DNA from: Hydrogenovibrio sp049975065
GTDB taxonomy: Bacteria; Pseudomonadota; Gammaproteobacteria; Thiomicrospirales; Thiomicrospiraceae
Direction: 5' to 3' (one strand)
DNA: 22,516 nt
Assembly: GCA_049975065.1 (NCBI GenBank)
Contig: JBNGDN010000026.1
The notes under the pieces were generated by a model. The model saw only the letters and a program-made list of their open reading frames with translations. It searched no databases and was not told where the DNA came from. How positions within the stretch are numbered: position 1 is the stretch's first letter; every line of letters starts with the position of its first letter. Shown one piece after another: positions 8,633 through 16,774 of this stretch. The position numbers were made by a program, and so were the translations under genes.

Positions 8633-10957
8633 CTACACCTTAAACTTGGCGATCAACTGTTCCAGTTCGCTGACCGCTTCGCGCATGGCCTCCGATGCCG
8701 CTGTGGTCTGCTCTACCAGAGCGGCATTCTGCTGAGTGACATCATCGATTTCCCCGATGGCTTGGTTGATCTGATTCATGGATTGCGACTGGGTTTCCGA
8801 CGCCGAACTGATTTCCGACACAATATCGCTGACACTGCGAATACTCTCAGTAATATGCTGCAAGGCCTGATCGGAACTTTCCGCCCGCTCGGTGCCCTCT
8901 TCCACGGCATGCACCGCATTTTCGATTAACCCTTTAATGTCTCGTGCCGCATCGGCCGACTTGCCCGCCAGGTTGCGCACTTCGCCCGCCACCACAGCAA
9001 ACCCGCGGCCGTGCTCACCGGCTCGCGCCGCTTCCACGGCGGCATTAAGCGCCAGCAGGTTAGTCTGAAAGGCAATGCTGTCGATCAACGAAATAATTTC
9101 TTCGATCTTATGACTGGCGTCACGAATTTTTCCCATAGACTCAATGGTGGAACGCATAATCTGCGCCCCCTCTTCAGACTGTTTACGTGAATTTTGCGAC
9201 TGTTGATTAGCGGAATGGGCATTGCCAGTGGTTGTATCCACGGCTTTGGTAATCTGCGAAATGGTTAAGGTTGTCTGATCCAGCGATTGTGCCTGTCGCT
9301 GCGTACGATCATTCAGATCCTGAGTGCCCTGATGGATTTGATCCACATTTTGCAGCAGACTGTGCACACCGCTAGAGGTCTGGTGAATCAGTTGTGCAAT
9401 ATTTTGCAGTGAGTTATTCAATTCGCCCGATAAAGTGCCGAACTGACCCTTATACTGCCCTTGCACTCGTTGCGTCAAGTCGCCTGACGCCATCGCCTTC
9501 ACCACTTTTGCGATTTCATCCAGTGCCTGAGCGGTTTGCTCAACCCGTCCGTTGACGTTATCGCGCAACAGTTTCAAATCCCCGAACGCATCGGCCTGAA
9601 CACGCTGGCTGAAGTCGCCCTCCGCCATATGCGTTAAAACACGGTTTGTATCTTCAATGGTGGCGTGTAGGCTGGACAACGCCGCATCCACTTCATACCG
9701 AATCTCTCCCTTGACCTCCTGACTCATGCGCGTGCTGAAATCCCCCTGGTGCAGGGCTTTGACAACCTTGGTTAACTCACGCATGGTGGTGTCCACACTT
9801 CGCGTGGACTGATTCACCGTTTCCTGCAACTCGGCCAATGCCCCTTTATGATCGCCCTGCATACGCTGGGTAAAATCCCCTTCGGCCACCGCGTGCATCA
9901 CGCGATTGCTCTCTTTTAAGGCTTGCTGCATCAGGTCAATCAGTTCATTAATATCATGCGCTGCGGAGGCGATTTCATCTTTACCCCGAGTCGGAACCCG
10001 CACGGTAAAGTCACCGTTCTGCCGCACTTTCGCGACCGCCTCGTGCATCAACTCCAGTGGCCGCATTGCTCTGGCGAGGGTGTAACCGGTTGCCAAGAGC
10101 ACCACCAGCAACCAAGCCAGTATGGCTAAAGCACCCCACCAGAATTGCGCATCACTGGCTTGATAGGTTTGTGTATCATCCGAAGAGGTCACCAAATACC
10201 CCACCAACTGATTTTGATAGTCGTAAATCGGTTGGGTCACGACATTGAAATCCAACCCCGCCTCCGACATACGATGGATGCCGTATTGATTAACCGGGAT
10301 AGACGCTTGTTTGATGTAGTTCACCAAGGTATCGGAGCTTTTGGAAACCAGATGGTTATTCACACTGTAAATCGCCCAATCGCTGTTGGAAATGGCTTTG
10401 AACTTTGACATCACCGCAGAAAGCGACAACGCCATATCCACCACCGCAATCGGTTGCCCATGGCGTGTCAAAGGAAACACCAGATGAATTTCCGGCTCCG
10501 CCCCATCCACGGATTCGACGCCACTGAGGATTTTCATTTGACTCACGGAATCCGTCGCCAGTTGCAAATTGTAATCGCCGCTTTCCTGATCATTGCGGGT
10601 GTACAGCAGCTTATTATCCAGGCTTAGCAAACGCAGATTGGTGGTCACGCCGGTGGCTTCAAGGCGGTTACCGGTCGGGAAAATCCGCTTATGAATTACA
10701 TCGAGATTCTTGTCCAGTATGGCTTGCATCAAAACCGGGTCGCGCGTGGTGAAAATAATGTTTTCTTCCATTTTGGAAATGGCGTGGCTGTAAAGACCAC
10801 TGGCCACCGCCGTGGCCTTGGTGGATAAGGCACTCAGCACCTGAGTCTGCTTCTGCTGCAAAATGCCGTTAAAAATCATCATTAAAATAAACACGGTGAT
10901 GAGAATGGCCGCGGCACTGAACAGAGCCAAACGGTGCTTGAGCGAGTTTAGAAACAT
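8633..10957 (-). CDS. Methyl-accepting chemotaxis protein with repeated HAMP domains
   Basis: This is a 774-residue inner-membrane chemoreceptor that passes ligand signals to CheA/CheW. In order, it has TM1 (about 10-30), a periplasmic sensor of about 240 residues with a dCache-like feel (LRLLSLDNKLLYTRND, EIHLVFPLTRHGQPIAVVDM), and TM2 (about 271-293, WWGALAILAWLLVVLLATGY). A membrane-proximal HAMP follows, then at least four further HAMP-like units marked by GDFTQRM, GDFSTRM, GDFSQRV and GDLTQRV. The signalling domain has the conserved hairpin tip at about 622-660 (IAFQTNLLALNAAVEAARAG, HGRGFAVVAGEVRNLA). There is no C-terminal CheR/CheB tether pentapeptide; it ends LIAKFKV. AAAGGA lies 8 bases before the ATG. 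The ligand cannot be read from the sequence. The rhodanese gene is 70 bases upstream on the same strand. Confidence 0.95.
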   Translation of the reverse strand: MFLNSLKHRLALFSAAAILITVFILMMIFNGILQQKQTQVLSALSTKATAVASGLYSHAISKMEENIIFTTRDPVLMQAILDKNLDVIHKRIFPTGNRLEATGVTTNLRLLSLDNKLLYTRNDQESGDYNLQLATDSVSQMKILSGVESVDGAEPEIHLVFPLTRHGQPIAVVDMALSLSAVMSKFKAISNSDWAIYSVNNHLVSKSSDTLVNYIKQASIPVNQYGIHRMSEAGLDFNVVTQPIYDYQNQLVGYLVTSSDDTQTYQASDAQFWWGALAILAWLLVVLLATGYTLARAMRPLELMHEAVAKVRQNGDFTVRVPTRGKDEIASAAHDINELIDLMQQALKESNRVMHAVAEGDFTQRMQGDHKGALAELQETVNQSTRSVDTTMRELTKVVKALHQGDFSTRMSQEVKGEIRYEVDAALSSLHATIEDTNRVLTHMAEGDFSQRVQADAFGDLKLLRDNVNGRVEQTAQALDEIAKVVKAMASGDLTQRVQGQYKGQFGTLSGELNNSLQNIAQLIHQTSSGVHSLLQNVDQIHQGTQDLNDRTQRQAQSLDQTTLTISQITKAVDTTTGNAHSANQQSQNSRKQSEEGAQIMRSTIESMGKIRDASHKIEEIISLIDSIAFQTNLLALNAAVEAARAGEHGRGFAVVAGEVRNLAGKSADAARDIKGLIENAVHAVEEGTERAESSDQALQHITESIRSVSDIVSEISSASETQSQSMNQINQAIGEIDDVTQQNAALVEQTTAASEAMREAVSELEQLIAKFKV

Positions 10958-11027
10958 GGGCTGGATCCTTTTAATATTCGTTCGATTCGAGAACTGACGC
11001 CGTGCGCAGCCATTTTAAACGGTCGTT

Positions 11028-11453
11028 TCATTCATACGGGTTTTCCGCATTTTTCCAGGCCGGAAAACCGTCTCGAAAGTAATACACATTGGTAAACCCC
11101 CAACTAACCAAATCCCGTGCCAAGTTCGCGGCTCTCAAACAATTTTCGGCATTGCAATAAGAAACAATCGGCGCATCGTAACGCCCGTCCGTGTGTGCCA
11201 GTACCGTCTGCGGGTTATAGACGTCACTTTTCGACATCATGTGCAAGGCTCCGGGAATGCGCCCCGCTTCCCAGTCGGCATTGCGGCGGGGGTCAATGCA
11301 CAACACCCCTTGCATCCAGAGCTTTTTCACTTCCTCAACCGTGACCGTCTTCGCACCCGGCACCTCAGTCGGTGACACCTTCGCCATCACCGGCAAAGCC
11401 GTTGTCATCAACAGTCCCCATAACGTCAACACCACCCCGAATCGCATTGTCAT
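11028..11453 (-). CDS. Exported rhodanese-domain protein
   Basis: This is a 141-residue single-domain rhodanese, a sulfur-transferase fold. A signal peptide (MTMRFGVVLTLWGLLMTTAL, cleavage near VMA-KV) places it in the periplasm. The active-site loop is intact: Cys100 in IVSYCNAENCLRAANL, followed by GFTNVYYFRDGFPAWKN. The first CH2 motif reads CIDPRRNADWEAGRIPGALH. I chose the ATG at 11453 because AGGAGA lies 6-7 bases before it; an ATG nine codons upstream (11480) has no such signal. A role in periplasmic sulfur transfer would suit a sulfur oxidiser, but the donor and acceptor are unknown. It may be co-transcribed with the chemoreceptor 70 bases downstream. Confidence 0.88.
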   Translation of the reverse strand: MTMRFGVVLTLWGLLMTTALPVMAKVSPTEVPGAKTVTVEEVKKLWMQGVLCIDPRRNADWEAGRIPGALHMMSKSDVYNPQTVLAHTDGRYDAPIVSYCNAENCLRAANLARDLVSWGFTNVYYFRDGFPAWKNAENPYE

Positions 11454-11494
11454 AAACCATCTCCTAAACAGGCTCGCCATTTTAATTACAGGAA

Positions 11495-11574
11495 TTATCC
11501 ATCTAATTTAGTGAATCACCGCGCTTTTAACCAATCAGCAATACTTATCCACACATCAACCGAGGTTATCCGTG
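11495..11574. promoter_or_regulatory. DnaA-box-like cluster
   Basis: TTATCCACA at 11545-11553 is a perfect DnaA box. TTATCCATC (11495-11503) and TTATCCGTG (11566-11574) share the TTATCC core in the same direction. The cluster lies between the rhodanese and helicase genes, just upstream of the candidate helicase promoter. Three partial or perfect sites may also arise by chance. Confidence 0.4.
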
Positions 11575-11593
11575 CAGTTTTGAGTGAATCCTC

Positions 11594-11622
11594 TTCCTGT
11601 GCTTTTGCAAAGCCCTTATAAT
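11594..11622 (+). promoter_or_regulatory. Candidate promoter of the helicase gene
   Basis: TTCCTG (11594-11599), a 17-base spacer and a perfect TATAAT (11617-11622) lie about 40 bases before the start codon. Confidence 0.5.
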
Positions 11623-11662
11623 AGCGCAAATCGCGCAAAACTTAACCTCAACAGAGATCTCC

Positions 11663-14600
11663 ATGACCAAAAACCGCCCAGACTTCAGTGAAGACGACAT
11701 TATCCGAAACTTTGAAGAAGGCGACTACAAGCGCGGCCAAACCGTCTTCCAGCACAATAAGGTGCAAACCGTCACCCAAAAACCGGTGCAAAACTACGAC
11801 AAACACAGTCAGGTGTTTCAATACGAAGCCATCGTCAGTGGCTCGCACGGCGAAGAGTACGATACCCGAGTCACCATTATCGAATCCGCGCGTGAAAAAA
11901 AATCGGTCACCCTGATCGGCTACTGCGACTGTCCCGTGGGGGATAACTGCAAGCACGCTGTGGCCACCTGCTTAAAACTCTTGTCGCTTATCCAAGCGGA
12001 AAATGCGCAAACAGCGCCGCAAAGCGAAACCGCCAGGCCTGGTCAATCAGACAAGGCGTCGCAAAACGCCCAAAAAGTGGATGATTTCCAGTTTCAATGC
12101 CTGCTGGACGAAATTCAATTTCTCGGTCAGCGTCAGGATCACACCGCGGAAGAATGGTATCACTTTCATCTGTTTGACGGCACCGACCAGCCCTACAGCC
12201 ATCATAAGCGCTCCATGAGCGGTGAGCTGAAAATCATGCGTCACCACTATACCTTGCGTGGCCGTCTGGCGAAACCCAAACCCATGCAGGTGTCCACCTA
12301 CTTTAATAAGTTCAACGTCTTTGGCTACAGCGAAAACCACCGCATCGCCAAACTGATGCCTGCCGCCGCGACCGAGTCTTGGTACGTTTCCGCCATTCAG
12401 TTTGGCGGAGCGGCCGGTTATCTGCTGCTGAAAAAGCTGATACAGAGCGGCCACGCCTATTTTAAGTCTCAGCCGACGCCGCTTCAGTGGCTGAGCACGC
12501 CCCATGAACTGGAGCTGATCCACCAAACGACGCCAAACGGCGGCCACCAGCTCAAGCTGGCGTTTGATACTCAGCAGCAATTTCTGGTGCTGTGCGACCC
12601 GCCGGTGATGATTAACACGCTTGAGCACACCGCACAGGAAGTCATTTCACCCGTTGCGGCACCGGCACTGCCAAGCCTGATAAAGCTGCCGGACATGAAC
12701 CAAAATCAATACAACCAATTGATTGAAACCCTCAGCGAACAGCAGATACAGGCACCGGCCGGTGAAATCTTCTCCCGCTTGCCGGAGATGGTCGGCATTG
12801 AACGCATCCTCATTGACTCCCCACCGGTTGGTTTGGTCACACTGCTGGAACCGCTGCCACACCCGCTGTTTGGTCTCATGTTCCTGTATGACGGCTACGC
12901 CATTTACCCAACCAATGCGGCCGAGACGGTGGAAAGCCGCTTGGAAAACCGTCTCATTACCATTCACCGTGACCGCAGCGGCGAAGCCGCTGTTGCCGCG
13001 CGTTTAGACGACCTTTTGACGGAAGTGCGGCTGTCATTTAACGATCCACCGCCGCATCCCGGCGGCGAGATGCTTTTCTATGCGCTGCAGTCGGATGACA
13101 CCCACACCGAGCCAGGCCTGGCAAATTATCTGGCGCTATTGGAGCGCATGGAAGCCTTGGCTGAAGAAGGCTGGCAGTTTGATGGCTTTGACCAGGCCTG
13201 GCTCTCTTTGGTGGAAGCCGATGATATTCAGGTGGAAAGCGAACAAACCAATGACTGGTTCAATCTCAGTTTCAATATTCAGGTCAAAGGCCAGACGCTG
13301 CCCATGGCGCCGCTGCTGGAACAAATGCTGCAACGCTACGATCAAGTCAGCGACATGCCGGATACCCTGCTACTGTCGCTAAACGAACAGGAAATTCTCA
13401 AGCTGCCGAAAGACGATGTGGCGCCCTTGTTTGAAACCCTGTTGCAGCTCTACCAGCACGAACCCCTAGGGAAAGGCCTGCGCATCCAGCCGTTTAATGC
13501 CCATTTAATCGCCGGTTTATCCAACCTGCCCATGACCTGGCTCGGGGATCGTAAGGTCATGCAACTGGCCGACAAACTGAAGCACTTCACCCGCATCGAA
13601 ACCCTGCCTCCACCACAGGGCTTGCAAGCGGAACTGCGCCCCTATCAGACCTTTGGGCTCAGCTGGCTAGACTTTTTATACCAACACGGCTTCAACGGCG
13701 TGCTGGCCGATGACATGGGGCTGGGTAAAACTCTGCAAACCCTCAGCTGGCTGCTGCATTTAAAACAACAGCAACAACTCACGCAACCCGCGCTGCTGGT
13801 GGTGCCCACCTCGCTCATCGGCAACTGGAAAAGTGAAGCCCATAAATTCACCCCCGACTTAAACCTTCTGACCATCCACGGCAGCGACCGCCACCAAGCG
13901 TTCGACGCCATTGAAGAGGCCGATCTGGTGCTCACCAGCTACCCGCTGTTACCGCGCGATGTGGATCAGCTTAAAAACACCGAATTCCAAGTGATTATTC
14001 TCGACGAAGCGCAAAAAATCAAAAACCCGCGCACCAAGCTTTACACCGCCCTGGTGTCACTGAAAAGCCAACACCGACTCTGCCTGACTGGCACCCCGAT
14101 TGAAAACCACTTAGGCGAACTCTGGTCACTGTTTAACTTCCTCATGCCCGGGTTTCTGGGGAATCAAGCGCAATTCAAAAAACGCTACCAAAAACCGATT
14201 GAAGTGGAAAACGATCGCCAGATACAAGATCAGCTCACCCAGAAGACCGCCCCGTTTCTACTCAGACGCACCAAACATCAAGTGGTGCAAGAATTGCCCG
14301 ACAAAACCGAAATCATCAAAACCGTGGAATTCGGCCAGGCTCAGGCCCGATTGTACGAAACCATTCGCGTCACCATGGAAGACAAGGTGCGCCAGACCGT
14401 GGCCGACAAAGGCCTGGCAAAATCGCAAATCACCCTGTTGGACGCCTTGTTGAAATTACGCCAGGTCTGCTGTGACCCAGGCCTGGTTAAAATCGAGGCG
14501 GCGAAAAAAGTCACGCAGTCCGCCAAACTGGAACTGCTGCTGGAACTACTGGAAGACCTGCTGGAAAGCCAGCACCGCATGATTATTTTTTCGCAATTCA

Positions 14601-15037
14601 CCAGCATGCTGAAAATCATTGGCGACGCTCTGAAAAAACAGAAAATTGACTTCAGCCTGCTCACCGGGCAAACCCGAAACCGTGAGGCGGAAATCAACCG
14701 CTTTAAACAAGGCGACACCCAAGTATTTTTGATCAGCCTCAAAGCCGGTGGCGTCGGCCTCAACCTCACAGAAGCCGACACCGTCATCCACTACGACCCT
14801 TGGTGGAACCCTGCGGTGGAAAACCAAGCCACCGACCGCGCACACCGCATCGGTCAAGACAAAGAAGTGTTTGTTTACAAACTGGTGGTCGCCAACACCA
14901 TTGAAGAGAAAATTCTGCAACTGCAAGCGAAAAAACAAGCGCTGCAAGACAAGCTTTACCAGCAAAACAAAACCGACGAGCAAGGCAGCATGACCCTCGA
15001 AGCCGAAGACCTGCTCAACCTGTTAAAAGAAATCTAG
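11663..15037 (+). CDS. SNF2-family DNA helicase/ATPase with N-terminal SWIM zinc finger
   Basis: This is a 1124-residue SNF2/Rad54/HepA-like translocase. The N-terminus holds a SWIM zinc-binding motif, CxCx5CxH, with C88, C90, C96 and H98 (YCDCPVGDNCKHAVA). A long middle region of unknown fold follows. The ATPase begins near residue 650 with RPYQTFGLSWLDFL. Motif I is DDMGLGKTLQ (Lys689), motif II DEAQ (781-784), motif III LTGTPIENHLGELWSLFNFL, motif V LISLKAGGVGLNLTEAD and motif VI QATDRAHRIGQ (1055-1065). All catalytic motifs are intact. Relatives are thought to remodel protein-DNA or RNA polymerase complexes, but the exact substrate is unknown. The ribosome binding site is weak (AGAG). The stop codon TAG is provided by the flanking 169-bp repeat. 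Four perfect CCAGGCCTGG copies lie inside. Confidence 0.95.
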   Translation: MTKNRPDFSEDDIIRNFEEGDYKRGQTVFQHNKVQTVTQKPVQNYDKHSQVFQYEAIVSGSHGEEYDTRVTIIESAREKKSVTLIGYCDCPVGDNCKHAVATCLKLLSLIQAENAQTAPQSETARPGQSDKASQNAQKVDDFQFQCLLDEIQFLGQRQDHTAEEWYHFHLFDGTDQPYSHHKRSMSGELKIMRHHYTLRGRLAKPKPMQVSTYFNKFNVFGYSENHRIAKLMPAAATESWYVSAIQFGGAAGYLLLKKLIQSGHAYFKSQPTPLQWLSTPHELELIHQTTPNGGHQLKLAFDTQQQFLVLCDPPVMINTLEHTAQEVISPVAAPALPSLIKLPDMNQNQYNQLIETLSEQQIQAPAGEIFSRLPEMVGIERILIDSPPVGLVTLLEPLPHPLFGLMFLYDGYAIYPTNAAETVESRLENRLITIHRDRSGEAAVAARLDDLLTEVRLSFNDPPPHPGGEMLFYALQSDDTHTEPGLANYLALLERMEALAEEGWQFDGFDQAWLSLVEADDIQVESEQTNDWFNLSFNIQVKGQTLPMAPLLEQMLQRYDQVSDMPDTLLLSLNEQEILKLPKDDVAPLFETLLQLYQHEPLGKGLRIQPFNAHLIAGLSNLPMTWLGDRKVMQLADKLKHFTRIETLPPPQGLQAELRPYQTFGLSWLDFLYQHGFNGVLADDMGLGKTLQTLSWLLHLKQQQQLTQPALLVVPTSLIGNWKSEAHKFTPDLNLLTIHGSDRHQAFDAIEEADLVLTSYPLLPRDVDQLKNTEFQVIILDEAQKIKNPRTKLYTALVSLKSQHRLCLTGTPIENHLGELWSLFNFLMPGFLGNQAQFKKRYQKPIEVENDRQIQDQLTQKTAPFLLRRTKHQVVQELPDKTEIIKTVEFGQAQARLYETIRVTMEDKVRQTVADKGLAKSQITLLDALLKLRQVCCDPGLVKIEAAKKVTQSAKLELLLELLEDLLESQHRMIIFSQFTSMLKIIGDALKKQKIDFSLLTGQTRNREAEINRFKQGDTQVFLISLKAGGVGLNLTEADTVIHYDPWWNPAVENQATDRAHRIGQDKEVFVYKLVVANTIEEKILQLQAKKQALQDKLYQQNKTDEQGSMTLEAEDLLNLLKEI
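12033..12042. repeat. CCAGGCCTGG palindrome, copy 3
   Basis: Inside the helicase gene, in the linker after the SWIM motif (encodes part of ARPGQ). Confidence 0.85.
13112..13121. repeat. CCAGGCCTGG palindrome, copy 4
   Basis: Inside the helicase gene (encodes part of EPGLA). Confidence 0.85.
13192..13201. repeat. CCAGGCCTGG palindrome, copy 5
   Basis: Inside the helicase gene, 80 bases after copy 4, in a different codon phase (encodes part of DQAWL). Confidence 0.85.
14477..14486. repeat. CCAGGCCTGG palindrome, copy 6
   Basis: Inside the helicase gene between motifs III and V (encodes part of DPGLV). A degenerate AAAGGCCTGG lies at 14408-14417. Confidence 0.85.
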
Positions 15038-15202
15038 CCCGAACAGTTCACAAATTTGCACCGACCTTGATTGCTCCTTGATTCCACAAGAAATATTTTC
15101 TCAGTCGGCCGTAATCGTGGATACGGCACTTCTTCGAAAATTTCCTTGTGAAAACAAGGTTCTGCGCAATTTCAGCACAAATTCATGAAATATTCGGGCT
15201 AG
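15034..15202. mobile_element. 169-bp MITE-like inverted-repeat element, copy B
   Basis: This is the inverted counterpart of the element at 3558-3726, with the same length and about 92% identity. Its left end (CTAGCCCGAACAGTTCACAA) gives the helicase its TAG stop, and its right end (GAAATATTCGGGCTAG) abuts a further end-like sequence (CTAGCCCAAATGTTT at 15199-15213). It has no coding region. It lies between the helicase gene and the convergent SEC-C gene. Confidence 0.85.
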
Positions 15203-15249
15203 CCCAAATGTTTGATCGTAACCCAAAAAACGCCTTGAATCCCAGCACA

Positions 15250-16728
15250 TTATTCCATTTTCAACTGCGCTCTGAGCCAAGCAATATCCGGGTTCATGGG
15301 GTTAGCAGGGTCTTGCTGATTAGCGTCTTCAAAATCCAACAACAACGTCTCTAACTGCTCCCGACCTGCTTTTGTTTTCGTCGCTTGCCGTGGCGTTTTG
15401 CCCATTAAAGCCGGAATCGGATGCTCCAACCAACCCTGCCAATGGTTCCTGGCTTGAACCCTAAGCATGTCCAGTAACTGCGGTGACATATCATCAAAGT
15501 TTTCTAACGAAAACGCTGGCTCAGACGGTTCAGACAATTCCAAAGGCTCATTGGCGGAGGCCGCTTGCGTGTGAATCAAAGGCTTAACGCCTGAAGATTT
15601 AAAAGCCTCTGGCGGATGCCAAATCTGATCGACCAATGTGAGTTTTTTGCCAAAGCGACGGGTAAAGCTGGATTTTACCCGCCCTGCCCGTTTAGCCGAA
15701 TTGGTGGCTACCACGATTCGACCTTCCGTCACGCTAAATTGAGCGAGCACGACGTCATACTGATCAACCCTTGGAAAATCCACCTGCTGCAATTTGCCTT
15801 TTGCATCGTATGTTGCCCCTTCCAGCAACATTTCATCCAAATCGGCAAATGGCGATAACGGCAAGAGGTTTTCAATCAGTTCATTCAAGCTAAGTTTTGT
15901 GTGATAAACCAATTCATTCGGCTCAATAAAATCACCATCCTGATTCCGCATAATCGGTGGCGCATTCACAATGCCATAAAATTGCCAATATTCTCGAATC
16001 AACGCCTCTTTTATCGACAACAAACCGTCTAGTGACAGGGAGTGATCCTGCTGAATGGCTTGACGTAAATTTAAAATAGGCTCGGCAAAACGACCAGGCA
16101 AGCTAAACGGAAAGCCGGAGATCATGACGGAAACAGTGTTCATACTGACGATTTTGGTAAAGAGAATGTCCCCTTTTATTCTCGAAATGGAAGCGGTTTG
16201 CTCCTCAACATAAACGTCTCGGTCCAATAACAGATCGTGTAGATAAAGCCCTTTACCCTCAACCACATCCTGCACCTGAACAAACGTAAAGGGGGCGTCC
16301 AGCATGGCAAACAGCACCTTTCTATCAAAAGGCTCCAATTCAAACAGGGTTGCAAACATATGCCCGAGCGTCCAACCTTGCATTTCGTCTACGGTCTCTG
16401 GTAGTGGCCAATCCAACAAAATGTAGTAAATCATCATTGATTGCCACAAACTTTCCCACTGCCCATCGTCCAACTCAAAAGGCATTAAGGTATCAAAATG
16501 TTCCGTTGCCTCCTCAATCGGCCCAAGAAAGGCTTCATCTCTAAGCCAGTCTTGCATCGCAATAATCAATGCGCCCTCCGCACGGCGAATTTTGTGCTGC
16601 ATTAAACTCGCGGTTTCTTGCGCCGTGGCTTTTGATAAACAACATTTCTTATATTTTTTGCCGCTGCCACAAGGACAGGGATCATTTCTTCCAATATTCA
16701 ACGTTAAATAACTCCAACATTCATCCAT
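15250..16728 (-). CDS. SEC-C motif protein of unknown function
   Basis: This protein of up to 492 residues has an N-terminal SEC-C zinc-binding motif (GRNDPCPCGSGKKYKKCC, with Cys18, Cys20, Cys29 and Cys30), as found at the end of SecA and in many uncharacterised proteins. The middle (about 60-390) is acidic and has no motif I recognise. The C-terminus has a WQGWLEHPIPALMGKTPRQA...AGREQLETLLLDFE pattern, reminiscent of the ALGG-x-TP region in the Xre/MbcA/ParS toxin-binding family. That resemblance is only by eye. The ATG at 16728 has no clear ribosome binding site. A TTG at 16701 with GGAG 10 bases upstream would give the common N-terminus xNIGRNDPCPC, so it is a good alternative. The gene lies 46 bases after folD, probably in one operon. 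Confidence 0.82.
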   Translation of the reverse strand: MDECWSYLTLNIGRNDPCPCGSGKKYKKCCLSKATAQETASLMQHKIRRAEGALIIAMQDWLRDEAFLGPIEEATEHFDTLMPFELDDGQWESLWQSMMIYYILLDWPLPETVDEMQGWTLGHMFATLFELEPFDRKVLFAMLDAPFTFVQVQDVVEGKGLYLHDLLLDRDVYVEEQTASISRIKGDILFTKIVSMNTVSVMISGFPFSLPGRFAEPILNLRQAIQQDHSLSLDGLLSIKEALIREYWQFYGIVNAPPIMRNQDGDFIEPNELVYHTKLSLNELIENLLPLSPFADLDEMLLEGATYDAKGKLQQVDFPRVDQYDVVLAQFSVTEGRIVVATNSAKRAGRVKSSFTRRFGKKLTLVDQIWHPPEAFKSSGVKPLIHTQAASANEPLELSEPSEPAFSLENFDDMSPQLLDMLRVQARNHWQGWLEHPIPALMGKTPRQATKTKAGREQLETLLLDFEDANQQDPANPMNPDIAWLRAQLKME

Positions 16729-16774
16729 TCGTCAGGTTAATCTGCGCCAATAACAGACGGCTAAGCGGCGGCAA

